A stretch of 54,714 nucleotides of DNA from Nonomuraea solani (GCF_900108335.1 NZ_FNVT01000039.1:1-54714); one strand, 5' to 3'; counted from the stretch's first letter, positions 25,658 through 32,720 are shown. Translations and numbers: made by a program. Notes: a model not told the origin generated them from the sequence alone.

Positions 25658-25676
25658 TCAGGTAAGGCTAACCTAA
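25658..25676 (-). promoter_or_regulatory. IdeR/DmdR iron box
   Basis: TCAGGTAAGGCTAACCTAA matches 17 of 19 positions of the actinobacterial iron-box consensus TTAGGTTAGGCTAACCTAA. It stands immediately upstream of the NIS operon start and also faces the divergent nudC gene. In actinomycetes Fe2+-loaded IdeR/DmdR1 binds this site and blocks transcription. This is direct sequence support that the operon is iron-repressed and makes a siderophore. Confidence 0.9.
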
Positions 25677-25780
25677 CTCGTTGATCTTAGCGCCAGCGAG
25701 ATCACCACGGGGCGCGGATACCGTAATCGGCGGCTAACCGCGAGGTCATAGGATGACATGGGATTAAGAAGGGGCGGCCA

Positions 25781-26755
25781 GTGGAGAGCACCACGGAAGA
25801 GCAACTCATCGGACCGCTGCTTCTCGCACGCGGCACCATCGACAGGTCCGCCGCGCTGCGGGCCGACGAGCGGTGGCTGGAGCGAGCGTGGTCCGACCCC
25901 GCCACCCGGGTGCTGGTGATCGACAACGGTCACACGCTGGTGCGCCGCGTGGGCGACGAGGTGCAGGCGGTGCTCTACGCGCCGGCCGACGCGCCGCCGG
26001 GGCCGCGCTTCCTGCTGGGCGTCGAGGGCGGCATCGCCTACTTCGCGGTCGCCGCGCCGCTGCCCGGCGTCACCAAGGGCGACGTCAACGGCCGGGTGAC
26101 GATCCCGATGAGCCTGCGCGACACGCCGGAGGGCCGGCCGGTGCCGGCCGGGCTGCGCCAGGCGGGTGGCCTGCTCGGCGACCGGGACGCGGGCCTGCTG
26201 GTCTACGCCGTGGCGCTGGAGGCGTGGCACACGACCCACGAATACTGCCCGCGCTGCGGTTCTCGTACGGAGGTCCAGGCGGGCGGCCACATCCGGGTCT
26301 GCCCGCGCGACTCCAGCCAGCACTTCCCGCGCGTCGACCCGGCCGTGATCATGCTGGTCCGCGACGCCGACGACCGCTGCCTGCTCGCCCGCGGGCCGCA
26401 GTGGCCCGAGGGGCGGCTGTCGATCCTGGCGGGCTTCGTGGAGCCGGGTGAGTCGCTGGAGGCCGCCGTCGTGCGCGAGGTGGCCGAGGAGGTCGGCGTC
26501 GTCGTCACCAACCCGCGCTATCTGGGCAGCCAGCCCTGGCCGTTCCCGCGCAGCCTCATGCTGGGCTTCTTCGCCGAGGCCACCACGACCGCGCTCATCC
26601 CCGACGCGGAGGAGATCGCCGAGGCGCGGTGGTATTCACGGGAGGAGCTGACGCGCGCCCTGGAGTCGGGCGAGCTGCGCCTGCCGCCTCCCGTGTCGAT
26701 AGCCCGCCGCCTGATCGAGACCTGGTACGGCGGCGCGCTCACCGGTGACTGGTGA
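25781..26755 (+). CDS. nudC: NudC: NADH pyrophosphatase
   Basis: A 324-residue Nudix enzyme cleaving NADH (and NAD caps on RNA in some bacteria). A zinc-ribbon region (EYCPRCGSRT...RVCPRDSSQ) precedes a complete Nudix box (GFVEPGESLEAAVVREVAEE then VGV) and the NudC-specific array SQPWPFPRSLMLGF. The usual fourth zinc ligand is Asp rather than Cys (CPRD). GTG 25781 follows AAGGGGC. It is divergent from the siderophore operon and convergent with the mycoredoxin gene; stops are adjacent. The same gene sits near uvrD2 and mrx1 in M. tuberculosis. Confidence 0.94.
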   Translation: MESTTEEQLIGPLLLARGTIDRSAALRADERWLERAWSDPATRVLVIDNGHTLVRRVGDEVQAVLYAPADAPPGPRFLLGVEGGIAYFAVAAPLPGVTKGDVNGRVTIPMSLRDTPEGRPVPAGLRQAGGLLGDRDAGLLVYAVALEAWHTTHEYCPRCGSRTEVQAGGHIRVCPRDSSQHFPRVDPAVIMLVRDADDRCLLARGPQWPEGRLSILAGFVEPGESLEAAVVREVAEEVGVVVTNPRYLGSQPWPFPRSLMLGFFAEATTTALIPDAEEIAEARWYSREELTRALESGELRLPPPVSIARRLIETWYGGALTGDW

Positions 26756-27004
26756 TCAGGCCGCTTCGAGCAGGGCCTTGACCTCACGGGCGGAGGGATT
26801 CGTGCGCACGACACGCCCACTGGGGGTGTCGATCACGACGGTCGGCACCACCTGGTTGCCGTTGTTGACGCTCATCACGAATTCGGCGGCCGAAGGGTCA
26901 CGCTCGATGTCGATCTCATCGAACCTGATGCCCTCGCGGGTGAGCTGGGACTTGAGCCGCTTGCAGGGGCCGCACCACGTGGTGCTGTACACCGTGAGCG
27001 CCAT
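26756..27004 (-). CDS. Mycoredoxin (Mrx1-type glutaredoxin-like protein)
   Basis: An 82-residue thioredoxin-fold protein with the redox motif WCGPC at residues 9-13, TVVIDTPSG and the cis-proline in VVPTVV. Mycoredoxins reduce mycothiol mixed disulfides in actinobacteria, the counterpart of glutaredoxin. The ATG at 27004 is chosen: GGAGGG lies about ten bases upstream, and the TTG further up is part of that ribosome binding site. It lies 69 bp downstream of the secreted esterase gene on the same strand and may be co-transcribed. Confidence 0.92.
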   Translation of the reverse strand: MALTVYSTTWCGPCKRLKSQLTREGIRFDEIDIERDPSAAEFVMSVNNGNQVVPTVVIDTPSGRVVRTNPSAREVKALLEAA

Positions 27005-27073
27005 GTTGAGAAATCCCTCCAACGTCAGGAATAAGGCGCTTCGTGCAACAACGCGAAGTTCCGGGTTAATCCC

Positions 27074-27991
27074 CTACCCGATGCGCTCGGAAATCCACGT
27101 CTGCACGCGCTCCGCCACGCCCGGCTGCCGGTAGAGCGGCGAGCTGTGGTTGATCCCCGGCACCGTGAACACGCTCACCGGCACGCCCACCTGTCCGAGC
27201 ATCTGCCGCAGCAACTGACTCTGCACCGGCGGCACGAACTCGTCCTCCGAGTGGATGGTCAGCATCGGCGCGTCCTTGCGGCTGGCGTGCCAGGCCACCT
27301 CCATGCTGGCCCAGACCCGCGAGCACTTGCCCTTGGGCGCGCAGCCGCCGGCCAGCTTGATCGCCGCAGTGCGCAGCCGGCGCCTGTTGGGGTCGGTCGC
27401 CTTGGCGCCGTCGGAGAAGGCCCGCAGCGGCGAGATGATCGGCGAGAGCCCCACCACGCCCTTGAGCCCGCTGACCCCGTCGCCGTAGGTGCCCACGGCC
27501 GCCGCGATGTGCCCCCCGGCCGAGAAGCCCATCACCACGTAGTTGCCCGGATCGAACGCCCACCTGTCGGCGTGCTTGCGCGCCAGCGCGATCGCGCTCA
27601 GCGCGTCGGTGCGCTGAGCGGGCCAGGCCGCGTCGCCGGACAGCCGGTAGTTGAGGTTGAAGACCGTGTAGCCCAGGTCGGCGTAGCTGCGGGTGATCTC
27701 CTTCATGTACTTCTTGTCGCCGCTGGACCACCAGCCGCCGTGCACGAGGAAGATCCCGGGCCGCTGCTGGCCGTCGGGGGTCCACCAGACGTCCATGGTC
27801 TGGCGGGCGTGGGAACCGTACGCGATCGTCTCCAGGGACAGGCCGCCGAGGCCGCTGTTGTCGATCGGGTTGTTCACCGAGGGGGTGGGCTCCTTGGTCG
27901 TCGCGCTCGCGGCGACGGGTGTGAGCACAACGGCAGCGAGCGCGAGCGCGCCTGCGGAAACCGCGATTCGCACGGCCTTCCTTTCCCCCAT
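27074..27991 (-). CDS. Secreted alpha/beta hydrolase (esterase)
   Basis: A 305-residue exported hydrolase. Signal peptide: MGERKAVRIAVSAG, hydrophobic core, cleavage near ASA. The mature part has the HGGWW oxyanion motif typical of HSL-like esterases, the nucleophile in GFSAGG, Asp in HSEDEFV and His in GINHSSP. Two cysteines flank a loop (GGCAPKGKCS) and probably form a disulfide outside the cell. ATG 27991 gives a compact signal peptide; ATG 28009 is possible but lacks a ribosome binding site. Similar to polyester/feruloyl-type esterases; substrate unknown. Confidence 0.88.
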   Translation of the reverse strand: MGERKAVRIAVSAGALALAAVVLTPVAASATTKEPTPSVNNPIDNSGLGGLSLETIAYGSHARQTMDVWWTPDGQQRPGIFLVHGGWWSSGDKKYMKEITRSYADLGYTVFNLNYRLSGDAAWPAQRTDALSAIALARKHADRWAFDPGNYVVMGFSAGGHIAAAVGTYGDGVSGLKGVVGLSPIISPLRAFSDGAKATDPNRRRLRTAAIKLAGGCAPKGKCSRVWASMEVAWHASRKDAPMLTIHSEDEFVPPVQSQLLRQMLGQVGVPVSVFTVPGINHSSPLYRQPGVAERVQTWISERIG

Positions 27992-28117
27992 GCAGATGGT
28001 CGGCCCCATTGTGGGGGAAGAGACCAGTTCTTTGCATCTAGATGACTATGAACATACGTCGGCCCGCATGTTGCCAGAATAAAGTGCTTCACCGCCAGCG
28101 CTTGGGAGGATGTACGG

Positions 28118-30160
28118 GTGAACAACGCGGACGACGTACTGATCGGACTCGATCCCGAGCAGCGCGCGGTCGCCGAAGCCGTGCGCGGGCCCGTGTGCGT
28201 GCTGGCCGGCGCCGGGACGGGCAAGACCAGGGCGATCACCCATCGCATCGCCTACGCGGTGCGCAGCGGAGCGGTCGATCCGCAGAGCGTCCTTGCTGTG
28301 ACGTTCACCACTCGCGCGGCCGGCGAGCTGCGCCAGCGGCTGCGAACCCTCGGCGCGCCCGGGGTCCAGGCGCGCACGTTCCACGCCGCCGCGCTGCGCC
28401 AGCTCACCTACTTCTGGCCGCGCGTGATCGGCGGCGCGGCGCCGTCGGTCATCGAGTCCAAACTCCCGGTCCTGGTGGAGGCCTGCCGCCGGCTGCGCAG
28501 GAGCCCCGACCGGTCCGAGCTGCGCGACATCGCCGCCGAGGTCGAATGGGCCAAGGTCACCCAGATTGGCCCGGAAGACTACATCGCGGCCGCCGCGAAA
28601 CACCACCGCACGCCCCCGGTCCCGGCCGAGGAGGTGGCCCGCCTCTACGACGCCTACGAGCAGCTCCGGCGCGAGCGCCACCTGGTCGACTTCGAGACCA
28701 TCCTCGAACTCACCGCCGCCGTGATGACCGAGCACCAGGAGGTGGCGACGCAGATCCGGCAGCAATATCGCTACTTCGTGGTGGACGAGTACCAGGACGT
28801 CAACCCGCTGCAGAAGCTGCTGCTCGACACCTGGCTCGGCGGCCGCGACGACCTCTGCGTGGTCGGCGACCCCAACCAGACCATCTACTCCTTCACCGGC
28901 GCCAGCCCGCGCTATTTGACCGGGTTCGGGGTGGAGCACCCGGACGCGGCCGTCATCCGGCTGGTGCGCGACTACCGGTCGACGCCGCAGGTGGTCGACC
29001 TGGCCAACCTGGTCATCGCCAAGGGCAAGTCGCCGCACCGGCTGGAGCTGGTCGCGCAGCGTCCCGACGGTCCCAGGCCGTCCTTCTCCGACTACGACGA
29101 CGAGCCCGCCGAGGCCGCCGGTGTCGCCAGGGCGATCAGGAAGCTGCTCGACAAGGGGGTGCACTCGCGGGAGATCGCGGTGCTGTTCCGGGTCAACTCC
29201 CAGTCGGAGTCGTACGAGGAGGCGCTCGCCAAGGCGGACATCCCGTACATCCTGCGCGGCGCCGAGCGCTTCTTCGAACGCCCCGAAGTGCGCCAGGCGG
29301 TCGTCCTGCTGCGCGGCGCCGCCCGCTCGTCGGCCGGCGAGCCCCTGGCCTCCGAGGTGCACCACATCCTGGCCGGCGTCGGCCTGACCCCCTCGCCGCC
29401 CGGAGGTGGCAAGGCCAGGGAGAAGTGGGAGTCGCTGAAGGCGCTGGCCGACCTGGCGGAGGACATGGCGGCGGAGGGCGCCGACCTGCCCGCGTTCGTG
29501 GCCGAGCTGGAGCGCCGCGCCTCGGAGCAGCACGCGCCGCCCGTCGAGGGCGTCACCCTGGCCTCTCTCCACGCCGCCAAGGGCCTGGAGTGGGACGCGG
29601 TGTTCCTCGTCGGCGTCACCGACGGCATGCTGCCCATCATCTACGCCGAGACCCCGGAGCAGATCGAGGAGGAACGCCGCCTCCTCTACGTCGGCATCAC
29701 GCGTGCCAGGGAGCACCTCTCGATCTCGTGGGCCCTGTCGCGCGCGCCCGGGGGCCGCAAGAGCCGCCGCCCGTCACGCTTCCTCGACGGGCTCACGGGC
29801 CGCGCCTCCTCGCCGCCGCGCATCGCCCCCGCCCAGCGCGAACGCCGCCAGGTGGCCGCGCCGATGAGCTGCCGGGTGTGCACGAAGACGCTGGTGGCGG
29901 CGGCCGAGCAGAAACTGGGCCGCTGTACGACGTGCCCGGCCGACTATGACGAGGCCCTGCTCGAACGCCTGAAGGCCTGGCGTACGGCGACGGCCAAGGA
30001 GGCGAAGCTGCCCCCGTACGTCATCTTCACGGACGTGACGCTGCAGGCGATCGCGGAGCGGGCGCCCGTCACGGAGCAGGAGCTGCGCACGATCGCCGGC
30101 ATCGGCAAAGTCAAGATCGACCGCTACGGCGAGGCCGTCCTGGACCTCTGCCGGGGCTGA
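28118..30160 (+). CDS. uvrD2: UvrD2: superfamily 1 DNA helicase
   Basis: A 680-residue SF1A helicase: LAGAGTGKTRA (motif I), TFTTRAAGELRQR, VVDEYQDVNPLQ (motif II), GDPNQTIYSFTGA, LHAAKGLEWDAVFLVG, YVGITRAREHL (motif VI). After the motor come a tetracysteine motif (CRVC...CTTC) and an HRDC domain (residues 610-680). This is the hallmark of the actinobacterial UvrD2 class; in M. tuberculosis it is essential. GGGAGGA precedes the GTG. Neighbours nudC and mrx1 are conserved. It is unrelated in operon terms to adnAB. Confidence 0.95.
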   Translation: MNNADDVLIGLDPEQRAVAEAVRGPVCVLAGAGTGKTRAITHRIAYAVRSGAVDPQSVLAVTFTTRAAGELRQRLRTLGAPGVQARTFHAAALRQLTYFWPRVIGGAAPSVIESKLPVLVEACRRLRRSPDRSELRDIAAEVEWAKVTQIGPEDYIAAAAKHHRTPPVPAEEVARLYDAYEQLRRERHLVDFETILELTAAVMTEHQEVATQIRQQYRYFVVDEYQDVNPLQKLLLDTWLGGRDDLCVVGDPNQTIYSFTGASPRYLTGFGVEHPDAAVIRLVRDYRSTPQVVDLANLVIAKGKSPHRLELVAQRPDGPRPSFSDYDDEPAEAAGVARAIRKLLDKGVHSREIAVLFRVNSQSESYEEALAKADIPYILRGAERFFERPEVRQAVVLLRGAARSSAGEPLASEVHHILAGVGLTPSPPGGGKAREKWESLKALADLAEDMAAEGADLPAFVAELERRASEQHAPPVEGVTLASLHAAKGLEWDAVFLVGVTDGMLPIIYAETPEQIEEERRLLYVGITRAREHLSISWALSRAPGGRKSRRPSRFLDGLTGRASSPPRIAPAQRERRQVAAPMSCRVCTKTLVAAAEQKLGRCTTCPADYDEALLERLKAWRTATAKEAKLPPYVIFTDVTLQAIAERAPVTEQELRTIAGIGKVKIDRYGEAVLDLCRG

Positions 30161-30242
30161 GTTCGCGAGGCCCACCTTTGGGCACGGGCGGGCGACCCGT
30201 CACACTTGTCCCAGAAGCGGAAGTCATGAGGGGGACCGACAC

Positions 30243-31112
30243 GTGAACGAGGCGCTGAAGGAGTTGCTCGATCTGCTCGACTTGGAGCAGATCGAGCTCG
30301 ACATCTTCCGGGGGCGAAGCCCGGAAGAGCGCATTCAGCGCGTCTTCGGTGGCCAGGTGGCGGCCCAGGCCCTGGTGGCGGCCGGCCGTACGGTGCCCGG
30401 CGACCGCAACGTGCACTCGCTGCACGCCTACTTCATCCGGCCGGGCGACCCCTCGATCCCGATCGTCTACAACGTCGAGCGCCTGCGCGACGGCCGTTCG
30501 TTCACCACCCGCCGCGTCGTGGCCGTCCAGCACGGCAAGGCGATCTTCACGATGTCGGCGTCGTTCCACATCCTTGAGGAAGGCGTGGAGCACCAGGCGT
30601 CGGTGATGCCGTCGGTGCCGGACCCGGAGACGCTGCCGACGTTCCAGGGCAGGATGCACGAGCTGGTCGGCGACAACCCGGAGCTGCGTGACTGGCTGTC
30701 GCGGCCGCGGCCGGTGGACGCCAGATACGCCTCGCCGCTGACGTGGGAGGCGCACCAGAACCCGGAGCTGCGCAGCGCCCAGACGAACGTGTGGTTCCGC
30801 TATCACGCCGATCTGCCGGACGACCCGCTCCTGCACGTGGTGCTGGCGGCGTACGCGTCGGACTTCACGCTGGTCGACACGATACTGCTGGCCCACGGCC
30901 TGGCCTGGGGCGCCTCCAACATCATGGGCGCCTCCCTCGACCACGCCATGTGGTTCCACCGCCCCTTCAGGGCCGACGACTGGCTGCTCTATGCTCAGGA
31001 GTCCCCGTGGTCGGCGGGGGCCCGGGGCCTTGCCCGGGGTGAGATGTTCACTGCGTCGGGTGACCTCGTCGTCTCGGTCGTTCAAGAGGCGATGATCCGC
31101 CGGACAAAGTGA
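30243..31112 (+). CDS. tesB: Acyl-CoA thioesterase II (TesB family)
   Basis: A 289-residue double-hotdog thioesterase. FGGQVAAQALVAAGRTVP begins the first hotdog helix, HSLHAYFIRPGDPSIPI follows, and the second hotdog contains AYASDFTLVDT, SLDHAMWFHRPFRADDW and GLARGEMF. It hydrolyses acyl-CoA to free fatty acid and CoA in the cytosol. A GTG start follows AGGGGG. It lies between uvrD2 and the whiB7 control region. The A/T-rich whiB7 promoter begins 12 bp after its stop. Confidence 0.93.
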   Translation: MNEALKELLDLLDLEQIELDIFRGRSPEERIQRVFGGQVAAQALVAAGRTVPGDRNVHSLHAYFIRPGDPSIPIVYNVERLRDGRSFTTRRVVAVQHGKAIFTMSASFHILEEGVEHQASVMPSVPDPETLPTFQGRMHELVGDNPELRDWLSRPRPVDARYASPLTWEAHQNPELRSAQTNVWFRYHADLPDDPLLHVVLAAYASDFTLVDTILLAHGLAWGASNIMGASLDHAMWFHRPFRADDWLLYAQESPWSAGARGLARGEMFTASGDLVVSVVQEAMIRRTK

Positions 31113-31123
31113 TGAAATCGCAG

Positions 31124-31165
31124 GTAGAAAATATGTTGCCCCTTCCCGGCTCTCCGGTTTAGGGT
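31124..31165 (+). promoter_or_regulatory. whiB7 promoter with A/T-rich upstream patch
   Basis: TTGCCC (31136-31141), an 18-bp spacer and TAGGGT (31160-31165) form a plausible sigma-A promoter. The A/T-rich string TAGAAAATATG abuts the -35 on its upstream side. WhiB7 family proteins bind the sigma factor and use their AT-hook to contact A/T DNA directly upstream of -35, so this is the arrangement expected for autoregulation. Transcription should begin near 31172. Confidence 0.65.
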
Positions 31166-31178
31166 CATGGTCAAGCGA

Positions 31179-31199
31179 GTCGGACACTCCTGTTCCGAC
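31179..31199 (+). promoter_or_regulatory. 5' leader hairpin ahead of whiB7 upstream ORF
   Basis: GTCGGA (31179-31184) and TCCGAC (31194-31199) can pair around a 9-base loop near the predicted transcript start. The ribosome binding site of the upstream ORF follows at 31212. It might protect the 5' end or tune ribosome loading. Confidence 0.4.
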
Positions 31200-31225
31200 G
31201 ATCCCAAGAGTGGAGGTGAGTCCCG

Positions 31226-31492
31226 GTGATCAGCAGCACGATGGTGAACCCGATGTGGCTCGCCTCCGCATGCCGTGACTCGGTGAGACTCGTTGATGGT
31301 CCCGCCAAGCTGCGGCAGGAGAAGTCTGCCCGTAGCCAGGCCGCCGCCGTTTTCGCCGCGCACGCCCACGTCGGTGCGGCTCCGCAAGGCGCTCCTATCT
31401 ATGTGGCACGTATCGAACTGCCGGCCAGCCAGCTCACCAATGGTGGACTGCGTGGTCCGTATCCCTGGAGGGATATCCCGGTCATAACCTGA
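31226..31492 (+). CDS. whiB7 leader ORF (88 codons)
   Basis: A translated leader candidate: GGAGGTGAG five bases before GTG 31226 is the best ribosome binding site in this part of the window. The 88-residue product is basic at the start, Ala-rich in the middle and ends PYPWRDIPVIT. It resembles no protein I know. Its TGA (31490-31492) sits in a hairpin and 16 nt before a strong intrinsic terminator, with whiB7 beyond. In mycobacteria and Streptomyces whiB7/wblC leaders, translation of such an ORF controls premature termination, and ribosome-targeting antibiotics relieve it. The peptide itself may be unimportant. Confidence 0.72.
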   Translation: MISSTMVNPMWLASACRDSVRLVDGPAKLRQEKSARSQAAAVFAAHAHVGAAPQGAPIYVARIELPASQLTNGGLRGPYPWRDIPVIT

Positions 31493-31497
31493 CCGGG
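31460..31497 (+). promoter_or_regulatory. Stacked hairpins around the leader ORF stop codon
   Basis: TATCCC (31460-31465) pairs with GGGATA (31470-31475), and CCCGGTCA (31477-31484) pairs with TGACCGGG (31490-31497), whose first bases are the stop codon. The palindrome GGGATATCCC (31470-31479) bridges both and offers an exclusive alternative fold. A ribosome finishing the leader ORF would melt these stems. Their competition with the terminator downstream is the likely switch. Confidence 0.62.
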
Positions 31498-31508
31498 AAT
31501 TGCCCCCC

Positions 31509-31550
31509 AGGCCGCGGATCCGCAGACAGGATCCGCGGCCTTCTTGTTTG
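31509..31550 (+). terminator. Intrinsic terminator (attenuator) before whiB7
   Basis: AGGCCGCGGATCC (31509-31521) pairs perfectly with GGATCCGCGGCCT (31529-31541) around a 7-base loop, followed by TTCTTGTTTG. Thirteen GC-rich pairs plus a T-rich tail make a strong terminator placed between the leader ORF and whiB7, so basal transcripts should end here. Confidence 0.88.
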
Positions 31551-31619
31551 TCCGTGATCCCCGACCACCTACGAGGTGTTCCGAACAAGATCAAAAAGCT
31601 CGATCCGAAGGAGAAGCAG

Positions 31620-31889
31620 ATGGGGGCGAAGACGATCATGGACCTGATCGACGAAGCCAAGATCCCCTGTCGTACCGACCCTGACCTGTGGTTCGCCGAG
31701 TCGCCGGAGGACGTTGAGTTCGCCAAGGCGCTCTGCGGCGGCTGCCCGATCCAGAAGGCCTGCCTGGCCCGCGCGCTCGAGCGCGAGGAGCCGTGGGGCG
31801 TCTGGGGCGGCGAACTGATCCTCCGGGGGACCGTCGTTCCCCGCAAGCGTCCGCGCGGGCGTCCCCGCAAGCACCCGGTCGCTGCCTGA
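31620..31889 (+). CDS. whiB7: WhiB7: Fe-S transcriptional regulator of antibiotic resistance
   Basis: An 89-residue WhiB-family protein. Cysteines 17, 39, 42 and 48 bind a 4Fe-4S cluster, EPWGVWGGE (57-65) is the turn that contacts sigma-A region 4, and RPRGRPRK (77-84) is the AT-hook unique to WhiB7/WblC. It activates intrinsic resistance genes after ribosome stress. AAGGAG precedes the ATG at 31620 by eight bases. Longer upstream reading would run through the terminator and is rejected. Control is by the promoter and leader at 31124-31550. In M. tuberculosis whiB7 also lies beside uvrD2. Confidence 0.95.
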   Translation: MGAKTIMDLIDEAKIPCRTDPDLWFAESPEDVEFAKALCGGCPIQKACLARALEREEPWGVWGGELILRGTVVPRKRPRGRPRKHPVAA

Positions 31890-31926
31890 CCACCACACCG
31901 CACCAACCAGCAGAAAGAGCAGACCA

Positions 31927-32121
31927 ATGAACGTTCACCCGACGAGGAGCCTCGCAGTGCCGGATCTGATTCATGACTTGGTCAACGACCGAATACAAAC
32001 CCTCCACCGAGAGGCTGCGGAGCAGCGCCTCATCCTGCGCGTCAGTCGCGTGCAGCGAGCGCGCCGCGAGCTCAAGCGGGCGAACGAACGCCTTAGCAGA
32101 GCTCTGAGTCGCCAGCTCTGA
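31927..32121 (+). CDS. Small basic coiled-coil-like protein downstream of whiB7
   Basis: A 64-residue Arg-rich protein, 37 bp after whiB7 and before a double hairpin, so probably in the same transcript. It looks almost wholly helical with heptad-like spacing (LIHDLVNDRIQTLHREA, then LKRANERLSRALSR). The ATG has only a weak AAAGAG upstream. A GTG at 31957 (VPDLIHDL) is an alternative start. No family recognised. It could be an RNA/DNA-binding or regulatory partner of WhiB7, or chance. Confidence 0.55.
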   Translation: MNVHPTRSLAVPDLIHDLVNDRIQTLHREAAEQRLILRVSRVQRARRELKRANERLSRALSRQL

Positions 32122-32124
32122 TCT

Positions 32125-32155
32125 GGAAGATCCTGCCGCCGGCGCAGGATCTTCC
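32125..32155 (+). terminator. Hairpin ending the whiB7 transcript
   Basis: GGAAGATCCTGC (32125-32136) pairs with GCAGGATCTTCC (32144-32155) over a 7-base loop. No T-tract follows, so it may act as a Rho-assisted or processing stem, or with the next hairpin as a double terminator. Confidence 0.65.
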
Positions 32156-32169
32156 ACCGGATCCTCCAA

Positions 32170-32201
32170 GAGAGCCGGGCGCAAGCCAGCGCCCGGCTCT
32201 C
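32170..32201 (+). terminator. Second hairpin after the whiB7 unit
   Basis: GAGAGCCGGGCGC (32170-32182) pairs with GCGCCCGGCTCTC (32189-32201), 13 perfect pairs, 6-base loop, no T-run. It lies 15 bp after the previous hairpin. Confidence 0.65.
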
Positions 32202-32380
32202 GCCGTTCCCCTGGGAATCAGCGCACGACCACCACCTCCAGGTGTCCGATCAGCCGATGGGACAGCACGTTCTCCACCACCTGCCGCTCACCGGGACGAC
32301 ATGCGCTCACCACTTCCCGGCGTCCGCGTTGGCTGGCACGCAGCCACCACCCTCCGGCGCAACCTGTCGCTCGGCGTTAC

Positions 32381-32564
32381 CTTCCTGGACGACTTGTTGG
32401 GCGGCGGCGCGGTATGCATCCACTGCCTTCGAGTGCGACCTGTCGGCCGAGGGGCCGGAACACGCCCACGACCTTCCGGCGCGACCTGTGGGCCGGCGGG
32501 CTGAAAGGCGTTCACCGCCTTCCGGCGCGACCTGTCGCGCATCGGGAGCTTCCACCTCCCGGGC
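32381..32564. repeat. Degenerate 46-bp tandem repeats
   Basis: Four consecutive units begin at 32381, 32427, 32473 and 32519, each with a form of CTTCCGGCGCGACCTGTSGG followed by a variable remainder. A partial copy of the core is at 32352. The period is constant at 46 bp, which is not a multiple of three, so coding is unlikely. The core is best conserved and the spacer parts diverge. Confidence 0.6.
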
Positions 32565-32601
32565 ATCCACCACTCGGGGGAAGCATGCACTTCCCGCAGC
32601 A

Positions 32602-32720
32602 ACGGGGCATCATCGGCCCCCACGGGCATCATTCGCGCCGGCAGGCATCATTCGCGCCCGCGGGCATCATCGGCCCCCAACGGACATCATTGGCCCCGAC
32701 GAGTATCATCGGCCCGCGAC
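32602..32720. repeat. Degenerate 19-20-bp tandem repeats
   Basis: Six neighbouring copies of a unit close to GGGCATCATCGGCCCCCA fill this stretch, each containing RTATCAT or GCATCAT followed by a GC-rich block. They end two bases before the stop codon of the membrane-protein gene. They are tandem without unique spacers, so not CRISPR. Possibly a protein-binding array, a replication-slippage product or a terminator-like region. Confidence 0.65.

Noticed and set aside
31560..31619. Upstream extension of whiB7
   Set aside because: It would include the spacer after the terminator, with the AAGGAG ribosome site inside; the ATG at 31620 is well placed.
32288..32632. Minus-strand protein with QVAPEG-like repeats
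   Set aside because: The 46-bp period shifts the reading frame, so the apparent motif moves between frames; no ribosome binding site.
32602..32720. CRISPR array
   Set aside because: Units are contiguous and diverged without unique spacers, and no cas genes are present.
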